DNA of 64,000 bases from Paludisphaera borealis. Its GTDB lineage: Bacteria > Planctomycetota > Planctomycetia > Isosphaerales > Isosphaeraceae. The notes under the pieces are model-generated. The model was not told the origin of the DNA. It worked only from the letters and a program-made list of their open reading frames with translations, and searched no databases. Below, one piece after another: positions 1 through 9,515 of the stretch (position 1 is the stretch's first letter; each line of letters opens with the position of its first letter). The stretch spans positions 7,068,001 through 7,132,000 of the forward strand of contig NZ_CP019082.1 of the NCBI RefSeq assembly GCF_001956985.1, read 5' to 3'. The position numbers and the translations under genes were made by a program.

Positions 1-624
1 GGCCTGGCCCAGTACCGCGCCCTGGTGGAGCGGGTCCAGCGGCAGGTGGACAATCAGACGAAGGTCGTCGCCACGCTCGAAGCCAAGGTCAAGGCGTTCC
101 TGAACGCCGGCGACCGCGACGGGGCGGCCAAGTTCGCCCTGGACCTTCGCCGCGCCAAGGAAGACATGGCCGAGAACGAGAAGCAGCTCGCCATCCACGA
201 GCAGGCCTATCAGAACAACCTGCTGAAGATCAAGCACGCCGTCGAGAAGCTCGAAGCGGTCAAGCACAAGATCAACAAGTACGACGCCGACCTGAAGATG
301 AGCCGGGCCGAGGCCGAGTTATCGCAGATCGCGACCCAGTTCAACTTCAACGTCACGACCGATTTCGGCCAGGCCGAGCAGATCATTCAGGACCAGATCG
401 ACAAGAACCGGGGCCGGGTCCGCGTGGCCGCCGATCTGTCGGGCGAAGGGGTCGAGGACATCAAGCGCGAGATCTCGATCGAGAAGACGCTCGCCGAGGA
501 CGCGCTCAAGGATTTCGAAAAGGAGCAAGGTCTGGCCACTCCCGAGACCGTCGGCGCAAGGCCCGCACCCAAGCAACTCGGCCCCTCGACCAAGCAGCTC
601 GAACCGCTGCCCGAGATTCCTTGA
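1..624 (+). CDS. pspA: PspA/IM30 family protein (5' end outside window)
   Basis: The reading frame is open from base 1, so the N-terminus is missing; 207 residues are visible. They form long charged coiled-coil helices rich in K, E, A and Q (for example KVKAFLNAGDRDGAAKFALD and KQLAIHEQAYQNNLLKIKHA), as in PspA/IM30/Vipp1. That family coats and remodels stressed membranes and belongs to the ESCRT-III superfamily. A loosely conserved tail rich in P and L ends in EPLPEIP. The AAA ATPase gene starts 73 bases downstream on the same strand, so the two are probably co-transcribed. The family call is firm; a role in envelope stress is inferred. Confidence 0.8.
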   Translation, partial: GLAQYRALVERVQRQVDNQTKVVATLEAKVKAFLNAGDRDGAAKFALDLRRAKEDMAENEKQLAIHEQAYQNNLLKIKHAVEKLEAVKHKINKYDADLKMSRAEAELSQIATQFNFNVTTDFGQAEQIIQDQIDKNRGRVRVAADLSGEGVEDIKREISIEKTLAEDALKDFEKEQGLATPETVGARPAPKQLGPSTKQLEPLPEIP

Positions 625-697
625 TCGAGATCGATCGTGAGTTCGGCGTCGTTTCGCGTTCGGGAATCCCTTGGGCCCCGGCCAGGAGCAGGCTTTC

Positions 698-2482
698 GTG
701 AGCACCGACCAAAGGACCTTGCTCAGCGGGGAGGCGGCGGCATCGGTCCCCGCCTGGTTCCCCAGCTGGGCGCGCGAGTTCGCCGAGCAGTTCTACGCCG
801 GGACGAGTTGCCTGTTCGTCTTCCACGGCAACGTCCATGATCTGGTCCGCCAGTCAAACAAGGAGCCGGTCGTCTATGGCCGCCTCGACGAGTTTTTGGC
901 GATCCAGCTCTTCGCCGACTGGGACCTCGTGATCCGCTACGACCTGAGCAACGGCCCGGACGTGTGCGCGGGCAGCGACCGTGACCGCCGCGACAAGATG
1001 ATCGCCTTGCTCTCCAATCGGATCGGCGAGTTCAAGACTTGGCCGCGCGATCCCGACGCCTTCCTGTCGCTCCTCGATCATCTCATCCAGCGCAACCTGA
1101 TGGAGGAAGACCCCGCCAAGCAACTGAGGATCGCCGTCGTCTTCGATCACGCCCAGTACCTGACCCCCTCAAGCGACCTGGCCCAGCTCACCGGCCCATT
1201 GGGCGCGCGGCTGGTTCGGCTGCTGTCGTGGGCCCAGGACCCGAAGATCAAGAGCTTCAGCATCGCGTTTTGCCTGCTTTCCGACCAGCTCAGCGAGGTC
1301 AACGAGCGGCTCGTGGGGAGTCCGCACGTCGCGACCTTGAACGTGCCCATGCCTACCGGCGACGACCGACGCGGGTTCGCGGACTGGTTCGACGGCCGCG
1401 ACGGCAAGCTCGGAAACCTGACCAACTTCACGCCCGAGCAGCTCGCCGAGCTGACCAGCGGTCTGAATCTGGTGAGCCTCGAACGACTGCTGGCCCTGGC
1501 CGAGCGGTCGCACATCAAGCTCGATTCCGCGAGCCTCAAGAAGCTCAAGAAGGGGCTCATCGAACGTCAGGCGCGGGGGCTGGTCGAGTTCGTCGAGCCG
1601 GTGCAGACGCTCGACGACTTCGTCGGCAACGACGGCGTCAAGCAGCGGCTCGTCGACGACGCGGCCCTGCTCGAAAAGGGCCGGCTCGACGCTTCGCCGA
1701 TGGGCTACCTGATCTGCGGCCCGGTCGGCACCGGCAAGACCTACCTGGCCGAGTGCTTCGCCGGATCGGTCGGCGTCCCGTGCGTCAAGCTCCGCAACTT
1801 CCGCTCGAAGTACGTGGGCGAGACCGAGGGCAACCTCGAACAGCTTCTCACCGTCCTCCGCGCGATGGGGCCGGTGGTGATCGTGATCGACGAGGCCGAC
1901 GCGGCCCTCGGCACGCGCGAGGGAGGCGGCGATTCGGGTACGTCGAGCCGCGTCTTCTCGATGATCGCCAGCCAGATGGGCGACACCCGGTATCGTGGCA
2001 TGCTGATCTGGATGCTCCTGACGAGCCGTCCCGACCTCCTGCCGATCGACCTGAAGCGGCAGGGGAGGGCCGAGGTGCATCTTCCGCTGTTCAACCCGCG
2101 CGACGACGGCGAAGTCAATTTCATGTTCAAGGTCATGGCCAAGAAGAACAAGTTCCAGTTAGACCCCGCGGTGCTGCCCGAGGGACTGTCGAAGCGAGGC
2201 TACAGCGGGGCCGACATCGAGAGCATCGTCCTCTCGGCCAAGCGCCTGGCCCTGACCAAGGGGCGAGACCAGGTCTCGGGCGAGGACGTGACGCAGGCGA
2301 TCGACGATTTCGTCCCCTCGGCCCAGGGGCTTGAGAAAGAGAAGCAAGAGCTGGCCGCCGTGCTCGAATGCACGTCGATGTCGTTCCTCCCCGCCGACTG
2401 GAAGGAACGATTGAGCCATCCCGACGCGCGCGCCAAGGCTCAGGAGCGAATGGCCGCGATCCGAAAACTGATCGAGGAATGA
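698..2482 (+). CDS. AAA+ ATPase, CDC48/Ycf46-like, partner of PspA
   Basis: This 594-residue protein has one canonical AAA module in its C-terminal half: Walker A GPVGTGKT near residue 341, Walker B VVIVIDEADAA near 393, an arginine-rich sensor region, and a C-terminal helical domain (GYSGADIESIVLSAKRLA) of the CDC48/FtsH type. The N-terminal 300 residues look like a degenerate nucleotide-binding domain (VFHGNVHDL, IAVVFDHAQYL) without a usable P-loop, an arrangement like Ycf46. A GTG start at 698 is preferred over the TTG at 671 because AGGAG lies 9 bases upstream. With PspA just before it, an ESCRT-III/Vps4-like pairing is plausible, but the substrate is not shown by the sequence. Confidence 0.8.
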   Translation: MSTDQRTLLSGEAAASVPAWFPSWAREFAEQFYAGTSCLFVFHGNVHDLVRQSNKEPVVYGRLDEFLAIQLFADWDLVIRYDLSNGPDVCAGSDRDRRDKMIALLSNRIGEFKTWPRDPDAFLSLLDHLIQRNLMEEDPAKQLRIAVVFDHAQYLTPSSDLAQLTGPLGARLVRLLSWAQDPKIKSFSIAFCLLSDQLSEVNERLVGSPHVATLNVPMPTGDDRRGFADWFDGRDGKLGNLTNFTPEQLAELTSGLNLVSLERLLALAERSHIKLDSASLKKLKKGLIERQARGLVEFVEPVQTLDDFVGNDGVKQRLVDDAALLEKGRLDASPMGYLICGPVGTGKTYLAECFAGSVGVPCVKLRNFRSKYVGETEGNLEQLLTVLRAMGPVVIVIDEADAALGTREGGGDSGTSSRVFSMIASQMGDTRYRGMLIWMLLTSRPDLLPIDLKRQGRAEVHLPLFNPRDDGEVNFMFKVMAKKNKFQLDPAVLPEGLSKRGYSGADIESIVLSAKRLALTKGRDQVSGEDVTQAIDDFVPSAQGLEKEKQELAAVLECTSMSFLPADWKERLSHPDARAKAQERMAAIRKLIEE

Positions 2483-2496
2483 CCAAGGGAGAACCC

Positions 2497-2826
2497 ATGT
2501 CGAAGCATCACGATCACAAAGGCGAAGAGAAGTCGCGGTTCCGTACGCCCTGGCTCGACGACTCCAGCGAAGCCCCGCTCGTCCATCAGTACGCCGAGAA
2601 GCTGACCACGTTCATGGACGCGATGGCCGACGGCAAGATCGACAAGCATGAGCTGAGGGATCAGGAAGCGCGCGTCGTCGCGCTCATGAAGAAGATCGAG
2701 CCCCAACTCGACCCGGACCTCCACGAGGAAGTGACCCACTTGCTCTGCGAGCTGACCGCCTACAACGTCATGCATACGATCCACGGCATCCTCGACGCCA
2801 CCCCCAAGACGAAGTTCCGAGGCTGA
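2497..2826 (+). CDS. Small charged protein, third gene of the pspA-AAA operon
   Basis: A 109-residue soluble protein with a His/Lys-rich start (MSKHHDHKGEEKSR) followed by amphipathic helices. No known domain was recognised. ATG 2497 has a good GGGAGA ribosome site; an in-frame ATG at 2479 overlaps the ATPase stop (ATGA) and would add six residues. The tight spacing to the ATPase gene indicates translational coupling, so the product may be an adaptor or regulator of the PspA/ATPase pair. That role is inferred from position only. Confidence 0.6.
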   Translation: MSKHHDHKGEEKSRFRTPWLDDSSEAPLVHQYAEKLTTFMDAMADGKIDKHELRDQEARVVALMKKIEPQLDPDLHEEVTHLLCELTAYNVMHTIHGILDATPKTKFRG

Positions 2827-2941
2827 CCGCGACGCCGGAGAAGGGGTGAATCCCATACATACAGCACAGTCTTTTCTTCGAACGCCACGGTGGTCGAACA
2901 CTCCTCATCCGCAATTGCACCGCCGGGTCTCGACTGGGACG

Positions 2942-3034
2942 GAGTTGGGTGGCCCGGGTTCCTACTCGACCCAGGGGAGGCGGGCCGAGGCTTCCTCCCC
3001 TGGGGGCGGAAACCGAACCCAGGCCACCCAACTC
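2942..3034. repeat. Nested 93-bp palindrome
   Basis: Three pairs of inverted arms nest inside one another: GAGTTGGGTGGCC (2942-2954) with 3022-3034, GGGTTC (2956-2961) with GAACCC (3015-3020), and CCCAGGGGAGG (2970-2980) with CCTCCCCTGGG (2994-3004). It could fold as one long hairpin in DNA or RNA. The outer arm reappears as GTTGGGTGGCCCGG at 24421-24434, which suggests a dispersed element rather than a dedicated terminator. Confidence 0.75.
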
Positions 3035-3088
3035 TTTTCATGGAGGGGCTTCCGGGCGCGGCATGACGATTCGATCACGCGGAATCCG

Positions 3089-3253
3089 CCGTCCCGACGC
3101 GAGGAAATTGGCTTCCTTCGTCGCGAAACTCAGGAGTCGCCCCGAATTGGCGGGGCGTCGTTCGCAGCCCCAAACTCTAACTCTGTAATGCTTTCAGGCG
3201 GATGACGGTGCTCATTCCAGCCCTGCCGGATTGGCTTCGATCGCGCGGAATTC
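3089..3253. repeat. Direct repeat, copy 1
   Basis: About 165 bp is repeated with few differences 192 bp further on (3281-3444). Shared blocks include AACTCTAACTCTGTAATGCT and ATTGGCTTCGATCGCGCGG. The substitutions are scattered and follow no coding frame. Confidence 0.85.
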
Positions 3254-3280
3254 CGCCGTTCCTCCCACTTCCCCCCCCCG

Positions 3281-3444
3281 CCGTCCCGAGGCGAGGAAAT
3301 TGGCTTCCTTCGTTGCGAAACTCAGGAGTCGCCTCGAGTTGGCGGGGCGTCGTTCGCTGCCCTAAACTCTAACTCTGTAATGCTTTCGGACGAATGGCGG
3401 TGCTCATTCCAGCCCTGCCGGATTGGCTTCGATCGCGCGGAATT
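3281..3444. repeat. Direct repeat, copy 2
   Basis: Second copy of the 165-bp repeat. Its terminal motif ATTGGCTTCGATCGCGCGG (3422-3440) is followed by a degenerate version (ATTGGCTTGGTTCGCGCGG, 3492-3510). An exact match also occurs in the gap at 53225, some 50 kb away. Confidence 0.85.
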
Positions 3445-4258
3445 CGTTGGTTCTCGACCCCGATTCCGCCGCCCCGGCCGTCTCCTGGCCGATTGGCTTG
3501 GTTCGCGCGGTTTTGGGATGGTTCGACGGCGGCTTCACCTTCACCGATGCCAAATTGCCAACGAGCCCGGACGCTCCGGACGGAGCTTCCCGTATCTAGA
3601 ACATACGACGCGATCGCCCTTTTGATCGTTAGGAAAGGCGGCGGAATCCGCGCGACGTCTCCTACAAACGAATCGGGTTGGAGTTTCACTGGCGTCCCCC
3701 CCCTCGGCGTCCACCACTCTTGATCCAAGCACGATGGCCCTACCGGGCGCTTCCTCTCGCCACGGGCATAGGTATCTACACAACTCACGGACTCAGCGTT
3801 TAAGAAGGTTTAAGCCCTCTGGGAACTCCGCGACACGATCGAGAATCCCAAATCGGCCAGCCGGTGATTTCGACCACGGCGGACACGGAGGAAATCCGGG
3901 GAGGAGGGAGGATCGGGATTCTCTTCTTCCCTCCGCATCCTCCCGTCCTCCGTGGTGAATCGTCCGATCCGGATTTCACGCCGCGAACGCGGACGACGTC
4001 GCCTGGTCGTGTCGATCGCATCGGTCGAGCCCTTCGGGTTGCCTCGTGGTTCTCAACGCGTAATGCCGGACCGTTCGCATTTTGATTCCAGGATTCCGAG
4101 ACGATTCCGGGAAGACAAGGACGGCCCACGCGATTGACGACGCCCCGCCCGCCGTTCATCATGGTCTGCCGGGCCGAGAGCCCGATAGTGGGCGGAACGC
4201 GCGTGCGCCGAAGGTCGTTCGCGCGGCGTTTTCGGGTTATCGAGAAGGTGAGCGAGTC

Positions 4259-5068
4259 ATGTCCGACAGCGAAACGCGGCGGGTCGCCCTCGTGACGGGA
4301 TCGGCGGGGGGCATCGGGCTGGGAATCGCGCGTGCTCTGGGGGCGTCGGGCTTCGCCGTCTGGCTGGCCGACGTGCAGCAGGACCTCGTCCATCAGTCGG
4401 CCGATGAACTCAAAGGGGAGGGGATCGACGCCTCGGGGATCGTCCTGGACGTCACAAAGGCCGCCGACTGGGAAGCGGCGATCGCCGAGGTTTCCAAAGC
4501 GCACCGCGGTCTCGACGTCCTGGTGAACAACGCCGGGATCAGCACCCGCGGGACGATCGAGTCGACCGACGAGGCCATGTGGGACCAGACGCTGAACGTC
4601 AACCTGCGCGGGGCCTGGCTCGGGATCAAGACCGCGTTGCCGCTCTTGCGGACGCGGCGGGGGACGATCGTCAACATCGGCTCGACGCGCGCGACGCAGC
4701 CCTTGCCGGGGCTCTTTCCTTACGTCATCAGCAAGGCGGGCCTCCTGGGCCTGACGCGGCAGGTCGCCGTCGAGTGCATGGGCGAAGGGATCTCCTGCAA
4801 TATGGTCGCGCCGGGCTGGGTCGACACGCCCAACGAGCGTAAAATCCAGGCCCGATACGGCCGTCCCGACTTCCCCACGGGGATCAAGAACCTGACGACG
4901 CCCGACGACATCGGCGCGGCGGTCGTCTATCTGTCGTCGCCGGCCGGACGCAAGACCACCGGCGACATCCTCTACATCGACTCGGGCCTCCACTGCGCCG
5001 ACGACGCGGGAATGGTCTACGTGGCCGATCACACGCCCGCCTACAAGCAGCGGATCGAGAAGAACTGA
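4259..5068 (+). CDS. SDR-family NAD(P)-dependent oxidoreductase
   Basis: This 269-residue protein is a classical short-chain dehydrogenase. It has the TGSAGGIG dinucleotide-binding loop at residues 13-20, the NNAG motif near 94, and YVISK, which supplies the catalytic Tyr and Lys. The acidic WLADVQ after strand 2 suggests NAD rather than NADP. Start 4259 is chosen because AAGGTGAG precedes it; longer in-frame versions begin in the non-coding repeat region. The sugar isomerase-like gene follows 42 bases later, which suggests joint oxidation and isomerisation of a sugar or sugar acid. The substrate is unknown. Confidence 0.88.
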   Translation: MSDSETRRVALVTGSAGGIGLGIARALGASGFAVWLADVQQDLVHQSADELKGEGIDASGIVLDVTKAADWEAAIAEVSKAHRGLDVLVNNAGISTRGTIESTDEAMWDQTLNVNLRGAWLGIKTALPLLRTRRGTIVNIGSTRATQPLPGLFPYVISKAGLLGLTRQVAVECMGEGISCNMVAPGWVDTPNERKIQARYGRPDFPTGIKNLTTPDDIGAAVVYLSSPAGRKTTGDILYIDSGLHCADDAGMVYVADHTPAYKQRIEKN

Positions 5069-5110
5069 ATCGAAGACGCAACCACCGACAGTCCTCAGGG
5101 AGCGATCGCG

Positions 5111-5923
5111 ATGGCTGAGTTTCTCTACTGCCTGAACACGAGCACGATTCAACCCACGCCGCTGCTGGAGAAGGTCCGCGTCGCCGGCGCGGCGGGCTAC
5201 AAGGCGATCGAGCCCTGGAACGACGAGATCGACGAATACCTGGCCAAAGGCGGCTCGCTGAGCGATCTCGGCAAGGCGATCAGCGACGCCGGGCTAGAGG
5301 TCGTAAGCGTCATCGCCCTGCATAGCTGGGCGACGACCGAGGGAGACGAGTACGTCCGGGCGCTCGACGAGTGCCGGCGGCGGATCGATCAGGCGGTGGC
5401 CCTCGGCAGCCCTTACATCGTGGCCAGCCCGCCGCAGGAAGTCGTCGACCTCCCGCACATCACGGCGCGGTTCGTCGAGCTGCTGGCGATCGGCGAGCAG
5501 GCCGGGGTGACGCCGTCGATGGAGTTTCTCGGCTTCGTCGATGGGATCAACAGCGTCTCGAGCGCCTGGGCGATCGCCCAGGGGGCCCGCAACGCGAAGG
5601 CGACGATCGTCGCCGACGTCTTCCACATGATCCGTGGCGGCGGCTCGGTCGACGACTTGCTCAAGATCCCGGGCCACCGGCTGGCGAACTTCCACATCAA
5701 CGACGTCCCCGCGACGCCCGATCCCTTGACCCAGACCGACTACGATCGCGTCATGGTGGGCGACGGGATCGCCGACCTGCCGCGCGTCATCGCCAACCTG
5801 CGAACCATCGGCTACCGCGGCCCGATCTCGTTCGAGATCTTCAACAAGGAACTCTGGACGCACGACCCGTTCGACGTCGCCCGCCGCGGGCTCGACCGGA
5901 TCAAGGCTCTCGTCGAGGCCTGA
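5111..5923 (+). CDS. Sugar phosphate isomerase/epimerase-like TIM barrel
   Basis: A 270-residue protein of the xylose-isomerase-like TIM-barrel (AP endonuclease 2) superfamily. The usual metal ligands appear in order: Glu in PSMEFLGF, Asp/His in VADVFHMIRGG, His/Asp in NFHINDV, and Glu in ISFEIFN. Such enzymes isomerise or epimerise free sugars, inositols or sugar phosphates. It follows the SDR gene closely, and the two probably form an operon. The exact substrate cannot be read from the sequence. Confidence 0.85.
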   Translation: MAEFLYCLNTSTIQPTPLLEKVRVAGAAGYKAIEPWNDEIDEYLAKGGSLSDLGKAISDAGLEVVSVIALHSWATTEGDEYVRALDECRRRIDQAVALGSPYIVASPPQEVVDLPHITARFVELLAIGEQAGVTPSMEFLGFVDGINSVSSAWAIAQGARNAKATIVADVFHMIRGGGSVDDLLKIPGHRLANFHINDVPATPDPLTQTDYDRVMVGDGIADLPRVIANLRTIGYRGPISFEIFNKELWTHDPFDVARRGLDRIKALVEA

Positions 5924-5944
5924 CCCGGTCCGGCCCGGATTCGC

Positions 5945-6742
5945 TCAATATTTGGCCAGGTCTTGCGCCTCGCGGTCGGGATTGGTGCGGCCGACGACGA
6001 CCGCAGCGTCGTCGAGCATCATCTTGAGATCGCTCCCCACGGCGATGAACTGCCAGCCTTCGCCGGCGCGGCGGAGGGCGTCGTCGGCGGTCAGGACGTG
6101 CAGGCCGCAGGGGAGGTTGTTTCGCTTGGCGGCCTCGCGGATGCGGGTGAGCGTGCTCTCGAAGAACTCCTTGGTGGGGAAGGTTCCGTCAGCCGACCGC
6201 ATGGTGAACGTCAGGTCGTTGGGACCGACGAAGACGGCGTCGAGTCCGGGGACGGAATAGATCTCGTCGAGCCGGTCGACGGTGTCGATGTGCTCGGTCT
6301 GGATGATGACGAGGATCTCGTCGTTCGCCTTGCGGTAGTAGTCTTCGGGGGTTGCGGCGAAGTTGATCGCGTGGAACCCGCCGCCGACGGAGCGGTTGCC
6401 CTGGGGGGCGTACTTGCAGGCGGCGACGATGGCGCGGGCCTCGTCGGCATCCATGACCATGGGCGCGACGATCCCCATCGCGCCGCAGTCGAGCGCCATC
6501 TTGATCCATTCATGCTTGCCGGCGGGGACGCGGGCCAGGGGGATGCAGCCGGCGTCGGCGATCGCGCCGAACATCATGGCGGCGGTGTTGATGTCGGTGT
6601 GCGTGTGCTCCATGTCGACGGTCAGCCAGGGGAAGCCTGCCCGGGCCATGTAGCGGGCGGCGGCGACGCTCCCGAGGGACAACCAGGTGCCGATCTGCGG
6701 CTTGCCCGCCTTGAGAGCGCGTTTGACTGGATTGATCTTCAA
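5945..6742 (-). CDS. HpcH/HpaI-family class II aldolase
   Basis: A 265-residue protein of the HpcH/HpaI family, which cleaves 2-keto-3-deoxy acids to pyruvate and an aldehyde with a divalent metal. Visible hallmarks are [11 protein letters not shown] (the catalytic His region), the metal-site Glu in [10 protein letters not shown], and [10 protein letters not shown]. The frame extends upstream without an ATG that fits the family; a TTG at 6742 gives [20 protein letters not shown], the normal N-terminus, so it is preferred. It converges on the TIM-barrel gene (21-base gap) and diverges from icd. With its neighbours it may degrade sugar acids. Confidence 0.85.
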   Translation of the reverse strand: MKINPVKRALKAGKPQIGTWLSLGSVAAARYMARAGFPWLTVDMEHTHTDINTAAMMFGAIADAGCIPLARVPAGKHEWIKMALDCGAMGIVAPMVMDADEARAIVAACKYAPQGNRSVGGGFHAINFAATPEDYYRKANDEILVIIQTEHIDTVDRLDEIYSVPGLDAVFVGPNDLTFTMRSADGTFPTKEFFESTLTRIREAAKRNNLPCGLHVLTADDALRRAGEGWQFIAVGSDLKMMLDDAAVVVGRTNPDREAQDLAKY

Positions 6743-6981
6743 CGGTGTCTCTCGATCTGGAGGAGGGGACGAAGCGACGGCGCGTCGAATCGGCTGCTGG
6801 ATTCGGCCGTCGAGTTCCCAGTTTCCCAGGATCGCCCCGGGTCGGCAAGCGTCCAGCCTCAACGCGGGCTCGGCGTTCTCGCGCTTGCCGATGCGCCGGG
6901 AATGTGCCATCATCGATCGGCCGGACGAGCCCGATTCGACTGGCGTCGGACTCTATCAAGACACAATCAGGAGAGAATTTC

Positions 6982-8280
<1,299 letters not shown>

Positions 8281-8312
8281 CAGCCGGCCGCCCGACGCGC
8301 GCCGTTGTGAAC

Positions 8313-8336
8313 GTCCCCGGGGTTTTCCCCGGGGAC
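8313..8336 (+). terminator. Hairpin after icd
   Basis: A perfect 10-bp stem GTCCCCGGGG / CCCCGGGGAC closes a TTTT loop 32 bases after the icd stop. A pyrimidine run (TTCCCCCTTCC) follows in place of a pure U tract. It lies 22 bases before the glycosyltransferase start, so it may limit read-through or shape that leader. Confidence 0.6.
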
Positions 8337-8357
8337 TTCCCCCTTCCGGGACCGAAC

Positions 8358-9515
8358 ATGCGCGTGAGCCTCGTCACGGAAACCTTCGCGCCGCAGGTCA
8401 ACGGCGTGTCGCGCACCCTCGGAGAATTGACCCGCTGCCTGACCGAGCGCGGCGACGTCGTGCAGTTGATCTATCCCGACTACGGCGACGCCGTCGAGCG
8501 CGGCGACGTCTGCCGGGTCAAGGGGGTCAACCTACCGTTCTATCCGGAGCTTCACCTCCCGCTCCCTCCCTTCGGCCGCGTCCATCGCGCGATCGACGCC
8601 TTCCGGCCCGACGTGATCCACGTCGCCACCGAGGCGTTCCTCGGCCTGAGCGTGCTTCGCCACGCGCATCGTCGCAAGATCCCGATCGTCTCCAGCTTCC
8701 ACACCAACTTTGATCAATACAGCGGCCATTACGGCGTTGGCTGGGCCAAGAGCCTGATCTGGCGCTACCTGCGGTGGTTCCACAACGGGACGCGCGAGAC
8801 GTACGTACCGTCCCGGGCCACGATCGCCCAGTTGGAACAACTCGGCTTCGAGCGACTGGCCCTCTGGCCGCGCGGCGTCGACGCCTCGTTCTTCCGCCCT
8901 GATCGACCGGGCCGCGCAGACTTGCGAACCGCCTTCGGCTGGGGGCCCGACGACCCGGTGGTCAGCTACGTGAGCCGGATCGCCCCCGAGAAGAACGTCG
9001 ACTACCTGGCGAAGGCCCTGGAGATCGTCGTCGCCCGGCGGCCCAACGTCCGGCTCTTGCTGGTAGGCGACGGACCGTCTCGCGCCGAACTGCAAGAGCG
9101 CCTGGGACCTTCGGCCAGGTTCGCCGGCTATCGCCTCGGCGACGACCTCGCCGACCATTACGCGGCGGGCGACGTCTTCGCATTCACGAGCCTGACCGAG
9201 ACGTTCGGCAACGTCGTGCTCGAAGCGATGGCCTCGGGAATGCCCGTCGTCGCGCTCCGCGCCGGCGGCGTCGGCGAGATCGTCAAGGATGGCGCTACCG
9301 GCCTGCTCGTCGAGCCGGACTCGTCCCCCGAGACCTTCGCCGAGTCCATCCTCCTACTCATCGACGATCCGGCCCGCCGCACGAGCATGGCACACGCCGC
9401 ACGAGCTTACGCCGAGTCGCAAAGTTGGAGCGCGATCATGGAAGACCTGCGCAACGGCTATCTTCGGGTAGTCGCCGCCCAGGCGGCAGAGCGTCGGCTG
9501 GCCGTCAATACGTGA
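8358..9515 (+). CDS. GT4-family glycosyltransferase
   Basis: This 385-residue protein has the GT-B fold of family GT4. The N-terminal half starts MRVSLVTETFAPQVNGVSRT, typical of the MgtA/PimB/SQD2-like mannosyl- and glucosyltransferase branch. The C-terminal half carries the nucleotide-sugar site (VSRIAPEKNVDYLAKAL, VGDGPSRAEL, and EAMASGMPVVALRAGGVGE with the two conserved Glu). It probably glycosylates a lipid or envelope polymer from a nucleotide-linked sugar. Its last 11 bases overlap the convergent membrane-protein gene. Confidence 0.88.
   Translation: MRVSLVTETFAPQVNGVSRTLGELTRCLTERGDVVQLIYPDYGDAVERGDVCRVKGVNLPFYPELHLPLPPFGRVHRAIDAFRPDVIHVATEAFLGLSVLRHAHRRKIPIVSSFHTNFDQYSGHYGVGWAKSLIWRYLRWFHNGTRETYVPSRATIAQLEQLGFERLALWPRGVDASFFRPDRPGRADLRTAFGWGPDDPVVSYVSRIAPEKNVDYLAKALEIVVARRPNVRLLLVGDGPSRAELQERLGPSARFAGYRLGDDLADHYAAGDVFAFTSLTETFGNVVLEAMASGMPVVALRAGGVGEIVKDGATGLLVEPDSSPETFAESILLLIDDPARRTSMAHAARAYAESQSWSAIMEDLRNGYLRVVAAQAAERRLAVNT

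Larger units (their letters stand above)
2827..4258. other. 1.4-kb gene-free stretch with palindrome and direct repeats
   Basis: No frame here has a convincing ribosome site or recognisable protein. The segment holds a nested palindrome (2942-3034), a two-copy direct repeat (3089-3253 and 3281-3444) and further degenerate versions of the repeat motif near 3492. The right-hand part (3560-4258) shows nothing I can name apart from the ribosome site of the SDR gene. Confidence 0.6.

Noticed and set aside
3394-3723. Frames in the 2827-4258 gap
   Set aside because: They run through the direct repeats, lack ribosome sites and show no protein-like composition.
6745-6981. N-terminal extension of isocitrate dehydrogenase
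   Set aside because: The Arg-rich extension does not fit the family; ATG 6982 has a strong ribosome site.
8313-8336. Possible riboswitch between icd and the glycosyltransferase
   Set aside because: Only a single hairpin is present, too little for a ligand-binding fold.
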